DNA from: Nocardioides bizhenqiangii
GTDB lineage: Bacteria; Actinomycetota; Actinomycetes; Propionibacteriales; Nocardioidaceae
Reading direction: 5' to 3'
DNA length: 64,000 bases
NCBI RefSeq assembly: GCF_034661235.1
Contig: NZ_CP141059.1
Span: 930,001-994,000 of the forward strand
The notes under the pieces are model-generated. The model had not been told where the DNA came from, ran no database searches, and worked only from the letters and a program-made list of their open reading frames with translations. Of the stretch, positions 24,070-32,358 are shown piece by piece (positions within the stretch are counted from its first letter, which is position 1; each line of letters opens with the position of its first letter). The position numbers and the translations under genes are program-made.

Positions 24070-25040
24070 CGGAGGGCCTCCTGCCCACGCGGACGGGGAT
24101 CGAGCCACAGCACGGTGAGGTCGGCCAGGGTGTTGACGGCGACCACGAGCAGGGCGAGCACCAGTGCACTCGCCTGGAGGACGGGGATGTCGCGCCAGAA
24201 CACGGCGTGCACGAGTGCGTGCCCGAGCCCTTGCCAGGAGAACAACGCCTCGACGACCACGACGCCCTCGATGATGATCACCGCCTGCACACCGATGTAG
24301 GGGACGAGGACGACGGCCGCGTTGCGCACCACGTGGCGGAGCAGCACCAACCGGCCCCCGAGCCCCTTGGTCCGCGCGAACCGCACGTAGTCGGACCGGC
24401 GCACCTCGACGACCGCGTCCCGGGTCACCCGTGCGAACAGGCCGGACAGGCCGAGCGCGAGGGTCAGGGCCGGCAGGATGATCGTGGTGGATCCCCCCTG
24501 GCCCGCGGACGGAAGCCACCGCAGGTGCACCGAGAGCACCACGATCAGCAGCAGCCCGAGCAGGAACGCGGGCAGTGCGCGCACCCCCGCAACCCAGAGG
24601 TCGGTCAGCCGGTCGACCACGCCCCCCGGCCGGCGTGCTGCCGCCGTCCCGAGAGCCGCTCCGATCGCGACCGCGAGCAGGAGTGCGACCGCCGCGAGCT
24701 GCAGCGTGCCGGTGAGGAAGTAGCCGACCTCGGACAGGACCGGCTGATGGGTGACCAGCGACCGTCCGAAGTCGAGGCGCACCAGGTCACCCAGCCAGTG
24801 CAACAGCTGCTGCCACGCCGGCTGGTCGAGACCGAGCTCGCTGCGGACCCCCGCGACCGCCTGCTCGTCGACCAGGTCGTAGCCGTACCGCCCGGCGGCG
24901 ATCCGGTAGGCGATGTCGCCGGGCAGCCGTTGAACCACGAGGAAGCAGAGCCCGGACACGAGCACGGCGACGCCGACCGCCTGTAGCGCCCGGCCCGCCA
25001 GCACCCGCGCGAGTCGCGCGGGTGCGGCGGAGGAGGTCAT
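24066..25040 (-). CDS. ABC importer permease, DppB-like
   Basis: A 324-residue permease with six helices. It begins with the DppB/NikB-type first helix (VGVAVLVSGLCFLVVQRLPGD) and a long first periplasmic loop containing LGLDQPAWQQLLHWLGDLVRLDFGRSL. The coupling segment is FARTKGLGGRLVLLRHVVRNA, and the last helix ends VNTLADLTVLWLDPR. It follows the substrate-binding protein gene with an ATGA overlap. The long upstream open frame to 26318 is a shadow on the binding-protein gene and is not used. Confidence 0.9.
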   Translation of the reverse strand: MTSSAAPARLARVLAGRALQAVGVAVLVSGLCFLVVQRLPGDIAYRIAAGRYGYDLVDEQAVAGVRSELGLDQPAWQQLLHWLGDLVRLDFGRSLVTHQPVLSEVGYFLTGTLQLAAVALLLAVAIGAALGTAAARRPGGVVDRLTDLWVAGVRALPAFLLGLLLIVVLSVHLRWLPSAGQGGSTTIILPALTLALGLSGLFARVTRDAVVEVRRSDYVRFARTKGLGGRLVLLRHVVRNAAVVLVPYIGVQAVIIIEGVVVVEALFSWQGLGHALVHAVFWRDIPVLQASALVLALLVVAVNTLADLTVLWLDPRPRGQEALR

Positions 25041-26587
25041 GAGGCCCACCGGACCTGGGAGAAGTGCCACGAGGTCTCGAGGGGGTCGAACACGAAGCCC
25101 TCGACCCGGTCCTGCACCGCGGCGTTCATCCGGTACCAGGCGACGGGCACCAGCGGGAGCTGCTCCTGGGCGATCGTCACGATGGTGGCACGCAGCTCCT
25201 CTGCCCGGTCCTCCGAGGGGCCGGTGAGGAGCTGGTCGACCGCGGCGGTGAGCTGCGGGTCCGACCAGTTCTGGACGCCCCACTCGGAGCCTGCCGGCGC
25301 GAAGGTCTCGGCGACGGTGACCAACGGGTCGGACACCAGCGCGAAGTGCCGCGCGACGAGCGCCAGCTCGAGGGTGTCGTCGGCGTGCCGGACCGGGATC
25401 TCGCTGGAGTTGGTGACCTCGACGTCGATCTCGATGCCGACCTCCTTCGCCGACGCCTGGATGGCGGTGGCAAGTGCGGGCAGCTCGGGGCGGTCCGGAT
25501 AGGTCAGCAGGTTCAGGCGGAGGGCCTCGCCGTCCTTGGTCAGGACGCCGTCGTCGTCGGCCTCCCAGCCTGCGGACTCGAGCAGCTGGCGCGCCCCGTC
25601 CGCGTCGTGCTCGAGCGGGGCGAGGTCGGGCTGGCTCCAGGTGGTCAGCGACGGCGGCATGAGCTGGGTGGCGGCCAGCTCGGGCTCGCGGAGCACAGCC
25701 TCCGCCATCGCCTCGCGGTCCAGCGCCATGCTCAGCGCCCGGCGGACGTCCGGGTCGCCCAGGATCGGGTGGTCGTTGTTGACCTTGAGCATGATCGTCC
25801 GCGGCTGCAGGGTCGACGCCATCGAGACCCCGTCGGACGCCTCGACCTTCTGGCGCCCGGCCGGCTCGAGGTGCCAGACGACGTCGGCGTCGTCGCTCGT
25901 CGCCATCAGCGCCCGTGACTCCGCGCGGCTGACCGACTGGAAGCTGACCTTCTCGATCTCCGGAGGCGTCCCTCGCCAGTCGTCGAACCGGGTGACCTCG
26001 ATGGAGGCGGGCAGCTCGATCCGGTCGATTCGGTAGGGACCGGTCCCGATCAGCTCGGAGACGTGATCGTCGTCGTCGTACGCCGCCGGAGCCAGGATCA
26101 TCGTGCTGTAGTGCGTGAGGACCGCGGGCAGGGTGAGGTTGGGTTCGCTCAGCTCGAACCGCAGGCCGGTGTCCGTGGCGGCGATCTGCTCGATCGGCGC
26201 TGCGGCCAGTGGACTGGCCTCGTCGCGCCGGACGGTCTCGAGCGAGTCCACGGCTGCCTCCGGCGTGAGCGGAGTCCCGTCGTGGAACGTCACGTCGGGG
26301 ACGAGCTCGAAGGTCCACGTCCTACCGCCCTGCGACGGGGACCAGTCGCTGGCCAGGCCCGGGGCCAGGTTGCCCTCGAGGTCCGCGGTCACCAGGGTCT
26401 CGGCCACCTCGAGCCGAGTGAAGAACCCGCTCGTCGCGGTCGGCTCCAGGCTGTGGATCTCGAACGGGCCGACGACGCGCAGCGTGTCGCCGCCTCGATC
26501 GTCCGCCCGGGTGGCGCCACAGCCGGACGCGAGTCCGACCACCATGACGACCGTCACTGCTGCGCTGATACGCCGGAACCTCTGCAA
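25037..26587 (-). CDS. Extracellular solute-binding lipoprotein, family 5 (peptide/nickel type)
   Basis: A 516-residue lipoprotein. The signal peptide ends in the lipobox LASGC, with Cys at about residue 23. The family 5 signature appears as LASDWSPSQGGRTWTFELVPDVTFHDGTPLTPEAAVDSLE. Family 5 receptors bind oligopeptides, nickel, opines or chelated metals. A Fur/Zur-like palindrome lies 37 nt upstream, which points to metal or metallophore uptake rather than peptide nutrition; this is inference. The start codon is TTG 26587 with AAAGG 8-9 nt before it. It is the first gene of the SBP-permease-permease-ATPase operon. Confidence 0.88.
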   Translation of the reverse strand: MQRFRRISAAVTVVMVVGLASGCGATRADDRGGDTLRVVGPFEIHSLEPTATSGFFTRLEVAETLVTADLEGNLAPGLASDWSPSQGGRTWTFELVPDVTFHDGTPLTPEAAVDSLETVRRDEASPLAAAPIEQIAATDTGLRFELSEPNLTLPAVLTHYSTMILAPAAYDDDDHVSELIGTGPYRIDRIELPASIEVTRFDDWRGTPPEIEKVSFQSVSRAESRALMATSDDADVVWHLEPAGRQKVEASDGVSMASTLQPRTIMLKVNNDHPILGDPDVRRALSMALDREAMAEAVLREPELAATQLMPPSLTTWSQPDLAPLEHDADGARQLLESAGWEADDDGVLTKDGEALRLNLLTYPDRPELPALATAIQASAKEVGIEIDVEVTNSSEIPVRHADDTLELALVARHFALVSDPLVTVAETFAPAGSEWGVQNWSDPQLTAAVDQLLTGPSEDRAEELRATIVTIAQEQLPLVPVAWYRMNAAVQDRVEGFVFDPLETSWHFSQVRWAS

Positions 26588-26623
26588 CGTCGTGCCTTTC
26601 GTAGGGGAGAGTCCGGACGATAA

Positions 26624-26638
26624 TGAGAACCGTTCTCA
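26624..26638. promoter_or_regulatory. Fur-family (Zur-like) operator upstream of the family 5 ABC importer
   Basis: TGAGAAC-C-GTTCTCA is a perfect 7-1-7 palindrome flanked by AT-rich bases (ATAA on one side, AAA on the other), the architecture of Fur/Zur boxes. It is centred about 44 nt upstream of the importer's start codon and overlaps the likely promoter, consistent with repression when metal is plentiful. It could also affect the divergent YjbR-like gene at 26691. Confidence 0.55.
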
Positions 26639-26690
26639 AAAGGCAAGCCGGCGCATTGTGGTGTCGCCGGGCTGTGGCAGATTGCGGTTC

Positions 26691-27068
26691 GTGCCCGCCC
26701 GTCCCGACGTCCCGCTCGCCTGGGTGGAGCGGCTGCGCTCCCTCTTCGAGGGCTTGCCGGAGTGCTACGAGGAAGCCGCGTGGACCGGTGTCCGCTGGCG
26801 GGTCGGGCACGCGACGGTGGCGCACGTGTTCGGCGGCGAGGACCAGCTGTTCCGGATCACGTTCCGGGCGGAGCCCGACGAAGTGCTCGCGTTCGAGCAC
26901 CTGGGTGCGCCGTACTTCAAGGTCAGCTGGGGGGGCAACGTCGTCGGCATGCTTCTCGACGACGACACCGCCTGGGACGAGCTGGCCGAGCTGCTCACCG
27001 ACTCCTACTGCCTCCAGGCCCCGCAGCGGCTGGCCGACCTGGTGGAGCGGCCCGGCATGGCAGGCTGA
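26691..27068 (+). CDS. MmcQ/YjbR-family DNA-binding-fold protein
   Basis: A 125-residue protein starting at GTG. It contains LRSLFEGLPECYEEAAWTGVRW and the later FRADPDE-like segment TFRAEPDEVLAFEHLGAPYFKVSWGG, which match the MmcQ/YjbR (CyaY-like fold) family. No molecular function is established for the family. CAGATT lies 7 nt before the GTG, a near-consensus leaderless -10. It is divergent from the metal-type ABC importer and shares the 103-nt intergenic region carrying the Fur/Zur-like box. Confidence 0.75.
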   Translation: MPARPDVPLAWVERLRSLFEGLPECYEEAAWTGVRWRVGHATVAHVFGGEDQLFRITFRAEPDEVLAFEHLGAPYFKVSWGGNVVGMLLDDDTAWDELAELLTDSYCLQAPQRLADLVERPGMAG

Positions 27069-27070
27069 CC

Positions 27071-27098
27071 GGCGCCGGCGCCGGCGCCGGCGCCGGCG
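27071..27098. repeat. GGCGCC hexamer tandem repeat
   Basis: Just over four head-to-tail copies of the self-complementary hexamer GGCGCC. It lies immediately after the YjbR-like stop codon and just before a broken SDR fragment, so it may mark a deletion junction. Confidence 0.6.
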
Positions 27099-27103
27099 AC
27101 CGG

Positions 27104-27205
27104 GTGTCGGCGCACGTCCTCGACGTCATCGATCGCAATGCCGTGGCTGCGCTGCCGGCCGAGGTCGTCGCACGCCACGGTCAGGTCGACGGCCTGGTCA
27201 TCTAG
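27104..27205 (+). pseudogene. Remnant of a short-chain dehydrogenase (SDR)
   Basis: A 33-residue open stretch reading VSAHVLDVIDRNAVAALP then a segment ending HGQVDGLVI and a stop. This is the region of classical SDRs between the Asp of the NAD-binding pocket (LDVxDRxAVxALP) and the NxAG motif (HGxVDGLVNNAG), and it stops one residue before that motif. Neither the N-terminal GxxxGxG motif nor the catalytic Ser-Tyr-Lys part is present nearby. It is clamped between the hexamer repeat and the 3' end of the convergent dehydrogenase gene, so I read it as a deletion remnant. Confidence 0.6.
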
Positions 27206-28047
27206 TCATACGTGTAGAAGCCCCGGCCGGTCTTCCGGCCGAGCAGGCCGGCGGAGACCATCCGGGCGAGCAGGGGCGGGGGAGCGTAGAGCGGTTCCTT
27301 GAACTCCTCGTAGAGCGACTCCGCCACCGCCTTGGTGGTGTCGAGGCCGATCAGGTCGGCCAACGCCAGCGGCCCCTGCGGGTGCGCGGCCCCGAGCACC
27401 AGTCCGTGGTCGATGTCCTCGGCGGTCGCGAATCCGGACTCCATCATCCGGATCGCCGACAGAATGAACGGGATCAGCAGCGCGTTGACCACGAAGCCCG
27501 CGCGGTCCTGACACAGGATCGCCTGCTTGCCGAGGCCCTCCTCGACGAAGGCCCGCGCGCTCGCGGTGGTCTCCTCGGCGGTCATCAGGCTCGGCACCAG
27601 CTCGACCAGCTTGAGCACGGGCACCGGGTTGAAGAAGTGGATGCCGAGCACCTGCTGCGGTCGCTGGGTGACGACCGCCAGCTTCATGATCGGGATCGAC
27701 GAGGTGTTGGACGCGAGGATCGCCCCGGGCTGGACGATCTTGTCGAGCTTGGAGAAGAGGTCGACCTTGACCTCCTCGTTCTCGACGATCGCCTCGATCA
27801 CGAGCTCGCGATCGGCGAGGTCGTCGAGCTCGGTCGCGAAGCGGATCCGCCCGAGGACACTGTCCGGGTCGTCGACCTTCCCGCGCTCGGCCGCGCGTCG
27901 GAGTGACTTCTCGATTCGCGCTCGGGCGGCTTCTGCGGCCGGGGCGTTGGCCTCCACGACGATCACGTCCCGTCCCGAGCGCGCGCAGACCTCCGCGATG
28001 CCGGACCCCATCAGTCCGCCGCCCACTACGCCGATCCGTTGCGTCAT
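27202..28047 (-). CDS. 3-hydroxybutyryl-CoA dehydrogenase family protein
   Basis: A 281-residue NAD-dependent 3-hydroxyacyl-CoA dehydrogenase of the Hbd/FadB2 type. It has RIGVVGGGLMGSGIAEVCARSG (GxGxxG), the ASNTSSIPI loop, the catalytic His in GIHFFNPVPVLKLVE and the C-terminal LADLIGLDTTKAVAESLYEEF with GRKTGRGFYTY. It interconverts 3-hydroxyacyl- and 3-oxoacyl-CoA. A second enzyme of the same family is in the paa operon, so this one likely serves short-chain fatty acid or polyhydroxybutyrate metabolism. The ATG at 28047 has GAGGAGC upstream. It follows a TetR gene in the same direction. Confidence 0.92.
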   Translation of the reverse strand: MTQRIGVVGGGLMGSGIAEVCARSGRDVIVVEANAPAAEAARARIEKSLRRAAERGKVDDPDSVLGRIRFATELDDLADRELVIEAIVENEEVKVDLFSKLDKIVQPGAILASNTSSIPIMKLAVVTQRPQQVLGIHFFNPVPVLKLVELVPSLMTAEETTASARAFVEEGLGKQAILCQDRAGFVVNALLIPFILSAIRMMESGFATAEDIDHGLVLGAAHPQGPLALADLIGLDTTKAVAESLYEEFKEPLYAPPPLLARMVSAGLLGRKTGRGFYTYD

Positions 28048-28120
28048 CGTGCTCCTCTTTCGCCGTTGCCCCCGATCGGCCACCGTATTGGCTACCGGTG
28101 GGTCAGCAAATGTGACGAGG

Positions 28121-28753
28121 TCAGCGGGACGCGTGCAGCCCTTGGAACAGGACGCCGGCGACGGCCGCGGCGATGGTGTCGGGCGGGATCGGCCCGTCGG
28201 GGCGGTACCAGTCGGTCAGCGAGTTCACCATGCCGAAGACGAGCCGGCTGATGACCTCCGGGTCGACGTCGTCGCGCAGGTCCCCTTCTGCTGCTGCCTG
28301 ACGGACCAAGGTGGCCAGCTGCTCGTCGATGTGTCGCCGCCGCTCGAGCGCGGACATCTCCAGGGGACTGTTGCCGCGCACCCGCAGCAGCAGGGTGACC
28401 GCCGGTAGGTGCGCGACGAGGATGTGGACGGCAGCCTCGACGGTCGCCCGCAGCCGGTCGTAGGCGCTCTCGTCGCGGGTCGCGTCGGCGGCGGCAGCGA
28501 CCGCGGAGCTCAGTCCTTCCAGGGCCTCGTCGAGCGCAGCGGAGAGGAGCGCCTCCTTGCTGTCGAAGTGGTGGTAGAGCGCGGACTTCGAGACGCCCAG
28601 GTCGACGGCGAGGTCGTTGATCGACGTCGCGTCGTAGCCCTGGCGGTTGAACAGCTCGATCGCCCGCCGCAGCACGGTGTCGCGGTCGTAGCCCGGGCGC
28701 CCGCGCGGGCGGCGACCGGGTTGGCCGGGTGCTTCGACGTCGACATCGGACAT
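28121..28753 (-). CDS. TetR-family regulator, possible PaaR
   Basis: A 210-residue regulator. The N-terminal RGRPGYDRDTVLRRAIELF, followed by GYDATSINDLAVDLGVSKSALYHHFDSKEALLSAALDEAL, resembles the GRPGYD...KSAIYHHxxSKEELL pattern I associate with TetR repressors of phenylacetate degradation in Actinobacteria. If so, its targets would be the two TetR-type operators at 41.6 and 48.9 kb. No such operator is in front of this gene or the dehydrogenase gene next to it, so the assignment is an inference. The start at 28753 is chosen because the fold begins soon after; the longer frame to 28825 is less likely. Confidence 0.75.
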   Translation of the reverse strand: MSDVDVEAPGQPGRRPRGRPGYDRDTVLRRAIELFNRQGYDATSINDLAVDLGVSKSALYHHFDSKEALLSAALDEALEGLSSAVAAAADATRDESAYDRLRATVEAAVHILVAHLPAVTLLLRVRGNSPLEMSALERRRHIDEQLATLVRQAAAEGDLRDDVDPEVISRLVFGMVNSLTDWYRPDGPIPPDTIAAAVAGVLFQGLHASR

Positions 28754-28844
28754 GGCGCCATCGTCCCAGAGCGGACGTCCCGACGGCTTCACCTGGCAGC
28801 CGTGGCGTGAAGCCGTGTTCCGCAAAGCCAGCCCATGCGTTTGG

Positions 28845-28900
28845 GTAACTCAAAGGCTACAGAAGTTGCAGTTGAGCGCAGTCGTCTTCGCGCCTACCTT
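28845..28900 (+). promoter_or_regulatory. LysR-box promoter of the aldo/keto reductase gene (site 3)
   Basis: GTAA at 28845, then 9 nt, then the T-N11-A box TACAGAAGTTGCA (28858-28870). -35 TTGAGC (28872-28877) starts 14 nt after the box begins, followed by a 17-nt spacer and -10 TACCTT (28895-28900). The same spacing is found in front of the amidase and ABC importer genes. Transcription would start about 26 nt before the ATG. Confidence 0.7.
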
Positions 28901-28932
28901 GCTTGGACAGTCAGAGCGAGGAAAGGCGAGCC

Positions 28933-29901
28933 ATGATCCAGGTCCCGTTGGGAACATCTGGTTGGGAAGTCAGCGAGTTCGTGTTCGGAGCCGGCTCGAT
29001 CGGCGGTGTCGGTACGTCATCCGCGACCCGCGGCAAGGGGATCAGCAGGGAGGAGGGCCTGGCCCGTCTCGACGAGGCGCGGGGATTCGGCATCACCCTC
29101 ATCGACACCGCGGACGCGTACGCTGGCGGCGAGAGCGAGCGGGTGGTCGGCGAGTGGCTCAAGGATCGTCAGCCGGACGATGTCCTCGTCTCCACGAAGG
29201 TCGGGCTGATCAGCCGGCCCGACGGTTCGCGTGCGATCGACAACTCTCCCGAGCACATCGAGAGAACCCTGAAGCAGAGTCTGGAGCGTCTCGGTCGGGT
29301 GGACCTTCTCCTTTCCCATGCCCCCGACCGTGAGACGCCGCTCGACGTCACCCTGGCCGCGTTCGCCAAGGCCCAGGAGTCGCGCTCCATCCAGGGATAC
29401 GGGGTCAGCAACGTCGACGCGGCTCGGCTGGTCGAGGTTCTCGAAACGGCTGATCGACTGCGACTGCCCAGGCCCGTCGTCATCGAGAACCGGCTGAACC
29501 TGCTGGACCGTGCCGACGAGGCCGAGCTGTTGCCGATCGCTCACAGCGAAGGAATCGGCTACACACCCTTCTCGCCGCTGGCGGGAGGCGTGCTGTCCGA
29601 GCGGTATCTCGACGGCGCCCCGCCTCCGCCCGACAGCCGGATCGCCGTCGCCGGTGAGATGTACTACCGGGGCTTCTACACGCCCGAGAACCTCGAGCGC
29701 GTGACCGCCCTGCGTGAGGTAGCGAGGGAGGTCGAGGTCGGTGTGTCTGCGCTGGCGCTCGCGTGGCTTCGGGACCACCCCTCGGTGACGGCGCCCATCA
29801 TCGCTCCGAGCACGTCGGCCCAGTGGGAGGCTGTCCGCGAGGCCGCCGTCGTCCGGGTCGAGGGAGACCTGCGCGACCGCGTCTCGGCCATCTTCGACTG
29901 A
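28933..29901 (+). CDS. Aldo/keto reductase
   Basis: A 322-residue NADPH-dependent oxidoreductase of the AKR superfamily. The tetrad is complete: D58 and Y63 in LIDTADAYAGGES, K89 in VSTKVGL, H129 in LLLSHAPD. The C-terminal cofactor region is IIAPSTSAQWEAVREAA. It reduces aldehydes or ketones to alcohols, or works in reverse; the substrate is unknown. GAGGAAAGG provides the ribosome binding site. Its promoter carries the same LysR box as the amidase and ABC importer operons, so it probably belongs to the same pathway. Confidence 0.92.
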   Translation: MIQVPLGTSGWEVSEFVFGAGSIGGVGTSSATRGKGISREEGLARLDEARGFGITLIDTADAYAGGESERVVGEWLKDRQPDDVLVSTKVGLISRPDGSRAIDNSPEHIERTLKQSLERLGRVDLLLSHAPDRETPLDVTLAAFAKAQESRSIQGYGVSNVDAARLVEVLETADRLRLPRPVVIENRLNLLDRADEAELLPIAHSEGIGYTPFSPLAGGVLSERYLDGAPPPPDSRIAVAGEMYYRGFYTPENLERVTALREVAREVEVGVSALALAWLRDHPSVTAPIIAPSTSAQWEAVREAAVVRVEGDLRDRVSAIFD

Positions 29902-29918
29902 GCCGGCGTAGTCGGGGC

Positions 29919-30830
29919 TTAGGCGGCCTCGCGTCCGAACAGCTCGTCGAAGGACTCGTGCATCTGGGAGCGGAACCAGGAGTGCGCCTTGTCGTTGGTG
30001 TAGCGCTCGTGCCAGGCGAGGTAGAGCGGGACCGGGGGCAGCTCGATCGGCAGCGCCCTGGTGCGCAGGCCCAGTGCTTCGATCGTCGCTCGGCAGACGT
30101 GTTCGGGTACGGCGACCACGAGGTCGGTGTGGCGCACGTAGTAGAGCCCTGCGGTGCTGGTGGGGGCGGAGGCCAGGACGCGACGGCTGAGCCCCTGTGC
30201 CGCCAGTGCCTCGTCGATCGGGTCGTGGAGGCGCCCGCGCCGCGAGACGATGAGGTGGCTGGCGCCGGCGAAACGCTTGGCCGTGAAGGCGCCTCGGACC
30301 AGTGGGTGATCCGCGCGCATGGCGACGACCAGGCGGTCGTGGCCGAGCAGGTCGGCGCGCACCTCCGGCAGCTCCGGTTCGTTGGAGCCCACCTCGAGGT
30401 CGACCCGGCCGTGGCGCAGGTCGTTGGTGTCTGCGCTCGCCTCGGCCAGCAGTCGCACCGAGACGCCCGGAGCGTGCGCCTGGACCACAGCCATGAGCCG
30501 GGGGCCGATGGCGGTCGTGACCGCGTCGTGGCCGCGGATCGTGAAGATCCGCTCCAAGGAGTCGAGATCCAGCTCCCGTTCCGCCTGGAGCACGTCCCGC
30601 GCGCGCTGCACGAGGTCGTGCACCTCGGCGCGCATCTCCGTAGCTCGCGGAGTGGGCGTCATCGTGCGGCCGGTCCGCACGAGGATCTGGTCGCCCGTCG
30701 CCCGCCTGATCCGTCCCAGGGTGCGACTCATCGCCGGCGCGGAGAGGTGCATCCGTTGAGCCGCGCCGGCCACGCTCCCCTCTTCGAGCAACGCGTCGAG
30801 GGCCGTCAGCAGGTTCATATCCAATTGCAC
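29919..30830 (-). CDS. LysR-type regulator of the amide-catabolism island
   Basis: A 303-residue LysR-family activator. The N-terminal winged HTH is LTALDALLEEGSVAGAAQRMHLSAPAMSRTLGRIR. The C-terminal periplasmic-fold ligand domain starts around residue 85 (RIFTIRGHDAVTTAIGPRL) and belongs to the NodD/DntR/NahR-like branch, which senses aromatic acids. GTG 30830 is chosen over the frame's first ATG (30893) and over ATG 30818 because a TAGATT -10 lies 7 nt upstream; that -10 lies within the LysR-box region, which suggests autorepression. It is divergent from the first amidase and likely controls three promoters. Confidence 0.88.
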   Translation of the reverse strand: MQLDMNLLTALDALLEEGSVAGAAQRMHLSAPAMSRTLGRIRRATGDQILVRTGRTMTPTPRATEMRAEVHDLVQRARDVLQAERELDLDSLERIFTIRGHDAVTTAIGPRLMAVVQAHAPGVSVRLLAEASADTNDLRHGRVDLEVGSNEPELPEVRADLLGHDRLVVAMRADHPLVRGAFTAKRFAGASHLIVSRRGRLHDPIDEALAAQGLSRRVLASAPTSTAGLYYVRHTDLVVAVPEHVCRATIEALGLRTRALPIELPPVPLYLAWHERYTNDKAHSWFRSQMHESFDELFGREAA

Positions 30831-30890
30831 GTGGGTAAATCTACGACTAGCAAGGTTGCACTGGCAAGACATCGTCGTCCGCTCTACGTT
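30831..30890 (+). promoter_or_regulatory. LysR-box promoter of the amidase operon (site 1)
   Basis: GTGGGTAA (30831-30838), 9 nt, then TAGCAAGGTTGCA (30848-30860), a T-N11-A box with GCAA/TTGC symmetry. -35 TGGCAA (30862-30867) starts 14 nt after the box begins, then a 17-nt spacer and -10 TACGTT (30885-30890). The poor -35 fits a promoter that needs an activator. Confidence 0.75.
30838..30843 (-). promoter_or_regulatory. -10 box of the leaderless LysR gene, within the LysR-box region
   Basis: Minus-strand TAGATT followed by 7 nt and GTG 30830. It overlaps the GTAA-N9 part of the shared box, so a bound LysR protein would block its own promoter. Confidence 0.6.
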
Positions 30891-30920
30891 CAAGCCATCA
30901 CACAGCGAGAGCGAGGGGCG

Positions 30921-32357
30921 ATGGAGATCTGGCAGCTCACAGCGACCGAGGTCGCCGGTGCCGTTCGTACCGGCGTCGTTTCCGCGGAGGAGGTCACGCG
31001 GTCAGCTCTCGACCGGGTGGCTGCCGTGAACCCCGCGGTCAACGCCCTGGTCGAGATCCGCGAGGAGGCGATCGAGGAAGCTCGTCACGCGGACGAGCTC
31101 CGCAGGCGTGGTGAGCCGGTCGGGACGCTGCACGGGTTGCCGGTGACCTCCAAGATGAACACCAACGTAGAGGGCCTGCCGACGACCGACGCGGTCGCGG
31201 CCTACGCGGACCACGTCGCCCCCGAGACCGACCCTCAGGTGGCGAGCCTGCTCTGTGCCGGCGCCATCCTGATCGGTCGCACGAACTGCCCGCCGTTCGC
31301 CACTCGTTGGACGACGGAGAGCGATCTCTACGGCGCCACGATCAACCCGCTTGCTCCAGGAGTCACGCCCGGCGGGTCGAGCGGTGGTGCCGCGGCGGCG
31401 GTGGCCACAGGGATGGGGGTCCTGGCGCAGGGCAATGACATCGGCGGCTCGCTGCGCTATCCGGCGGCGTGCTGCGGTGTCATTGGCCTGCGCCCAAGCC
31501 CCGGGCGGATCCCGGGCTGGGCCGGGCCGGTCGCGTTCGACCCCCCGATGGCCTACCAGGCGTTCGTCGAGCAAGGGCCGATCGCCCGCACCGTCGCCGA
31601 CGTCCGTCTGGGGTTGACCGCGATGGAGGCGTACGACCCCCGGGACCCCCGCGCGGTCGCCAGCGTCAGCCGCATCCCGGCCGGCTCCGGCCTGCCGCGG
31701 GTAGGTGTCCTCACCGACCCGGGTGGCGGCGGCCTCCGCGGATCGTCGACACCAGCGAGTGTGGCCGCCACCCGCCGCGCCGCCGCGTGGTTGGCTGAGG
31801 CCGGCTACGAGGTCGAGGAGGTCGAGCAACCGATCTTCGGTGACGCCTCTCGTCTGTGGTGGGAGCTGGCGCTGACGGAGTTCGCGATCGCGGTCCGGGC
31901 GGAGGTCGCGCGGGTCGGCGAACCAGGCTACCGACGCTTCTTCGACTACATGTACAACGTCTACGAGCAGGAGTTCGGTGATGTCGACCTGTCGCAGTTC
32001 GTCGCCGGCTGGGCGAAGCGCGGCAGGCTGCGCCGGGAGATCTCGGTGTTCATGGATCGCTATCCGCTGATCCTCACACCGGTGTCGGGCGAACCGCCGT
32101 TCCCGATGGGGGCGGACGCGGAGAGCGTGGACCGGCTGGCGGAGATCATGAGCCATCAGTGGCCGTCGATGTCCGTGCCGACCCTCGGTCTGCCGGCTCT
32201 CGGCATGCCGGCCGAGCTTCCGGCCGACGCTGCCCCGCTGGGCGTGCAGATCGTCGGCCGGCCGTTCGAGGACGAGGCGGTGCTCACTGCCGGCGAGGTC
32301 GTCGAGGCCCGGCTCGGGCTCTCGCGTCCCGTGGATCCCCGGCAGGGAGACCGCTGA
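30921..32357 (+). CDS. Amidase-signature hydrolase (first of two in the operon)
   Basis: A 478-residue amidase-signature enzyme with the complete Ser-cisSer-Lys triad: K78 in LPVTSKMNTN, the cis-Ser S154 in TPGGSSGGAAAA, and the nucleophile S177 in GNDIGGSLRYPA. It hydrolyses an amide bond, releasing ammonia or an amine and a carboxylate. The motif variant VTSKMNTN (instead of VKDN) sets it apart from the second amidase. It starts an operon of four genes (gap of 1 nt to the next). GAGGGG is the ribosome binding site. Nothing in the sequence tells the substrate. Confidence 0.92.
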   Translation: MEIWQLTATEVAGAVRTGVVSAEEVTRSALDRVAAVNPAVNALVEIREEAIEEARHADELRRRGEPVGTLHGLPVTSKMNTNVEGLPTTDAVAAYADHVAPETDPQVASLLCAGAILIGRTNCPPFATRWTTESDLYGATINPLAPGVTPGGSSGGAAAAVATGMGVLAQGNDIGGSLRYPAACCGVIGLRPSPGRIPGWAGPVAFDPPMAYQAFVEQGPIARTVADVRLGLTAMEAYDPRDPRAVASVSRIPAGSGLPRVGVLTDPGGGGLRGSSTPASVAATRRAAAWLAEAGYEVEEVEQPIFGDASRLWWELALTEFAIAVRAEVARVGEPGYRRFFDYMYNVYEQEFGDVDLSQFVAGWAKRGRLRREISVFMDRYPLILTPVSGEPPFPMGADAESVDRLAEIMSHQWPSMSVPTLGLPALGMPAELPADAAPLGVQIVGRPFEDEAVLTAGEVVEARLGLSRPVDPRQGDR

Positions 32358-32358
32358 C

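Noticed and set aside
23240..26318. Upstream extensions of the ABC ATPase and permease frames (to 24169, 24519 and 26318)
   Set aside because: They are shadows over the neighbouring operon genes. ATGA overlaps at 23236-23239, 24066-24069 and 25037-25040 give consistent starts.
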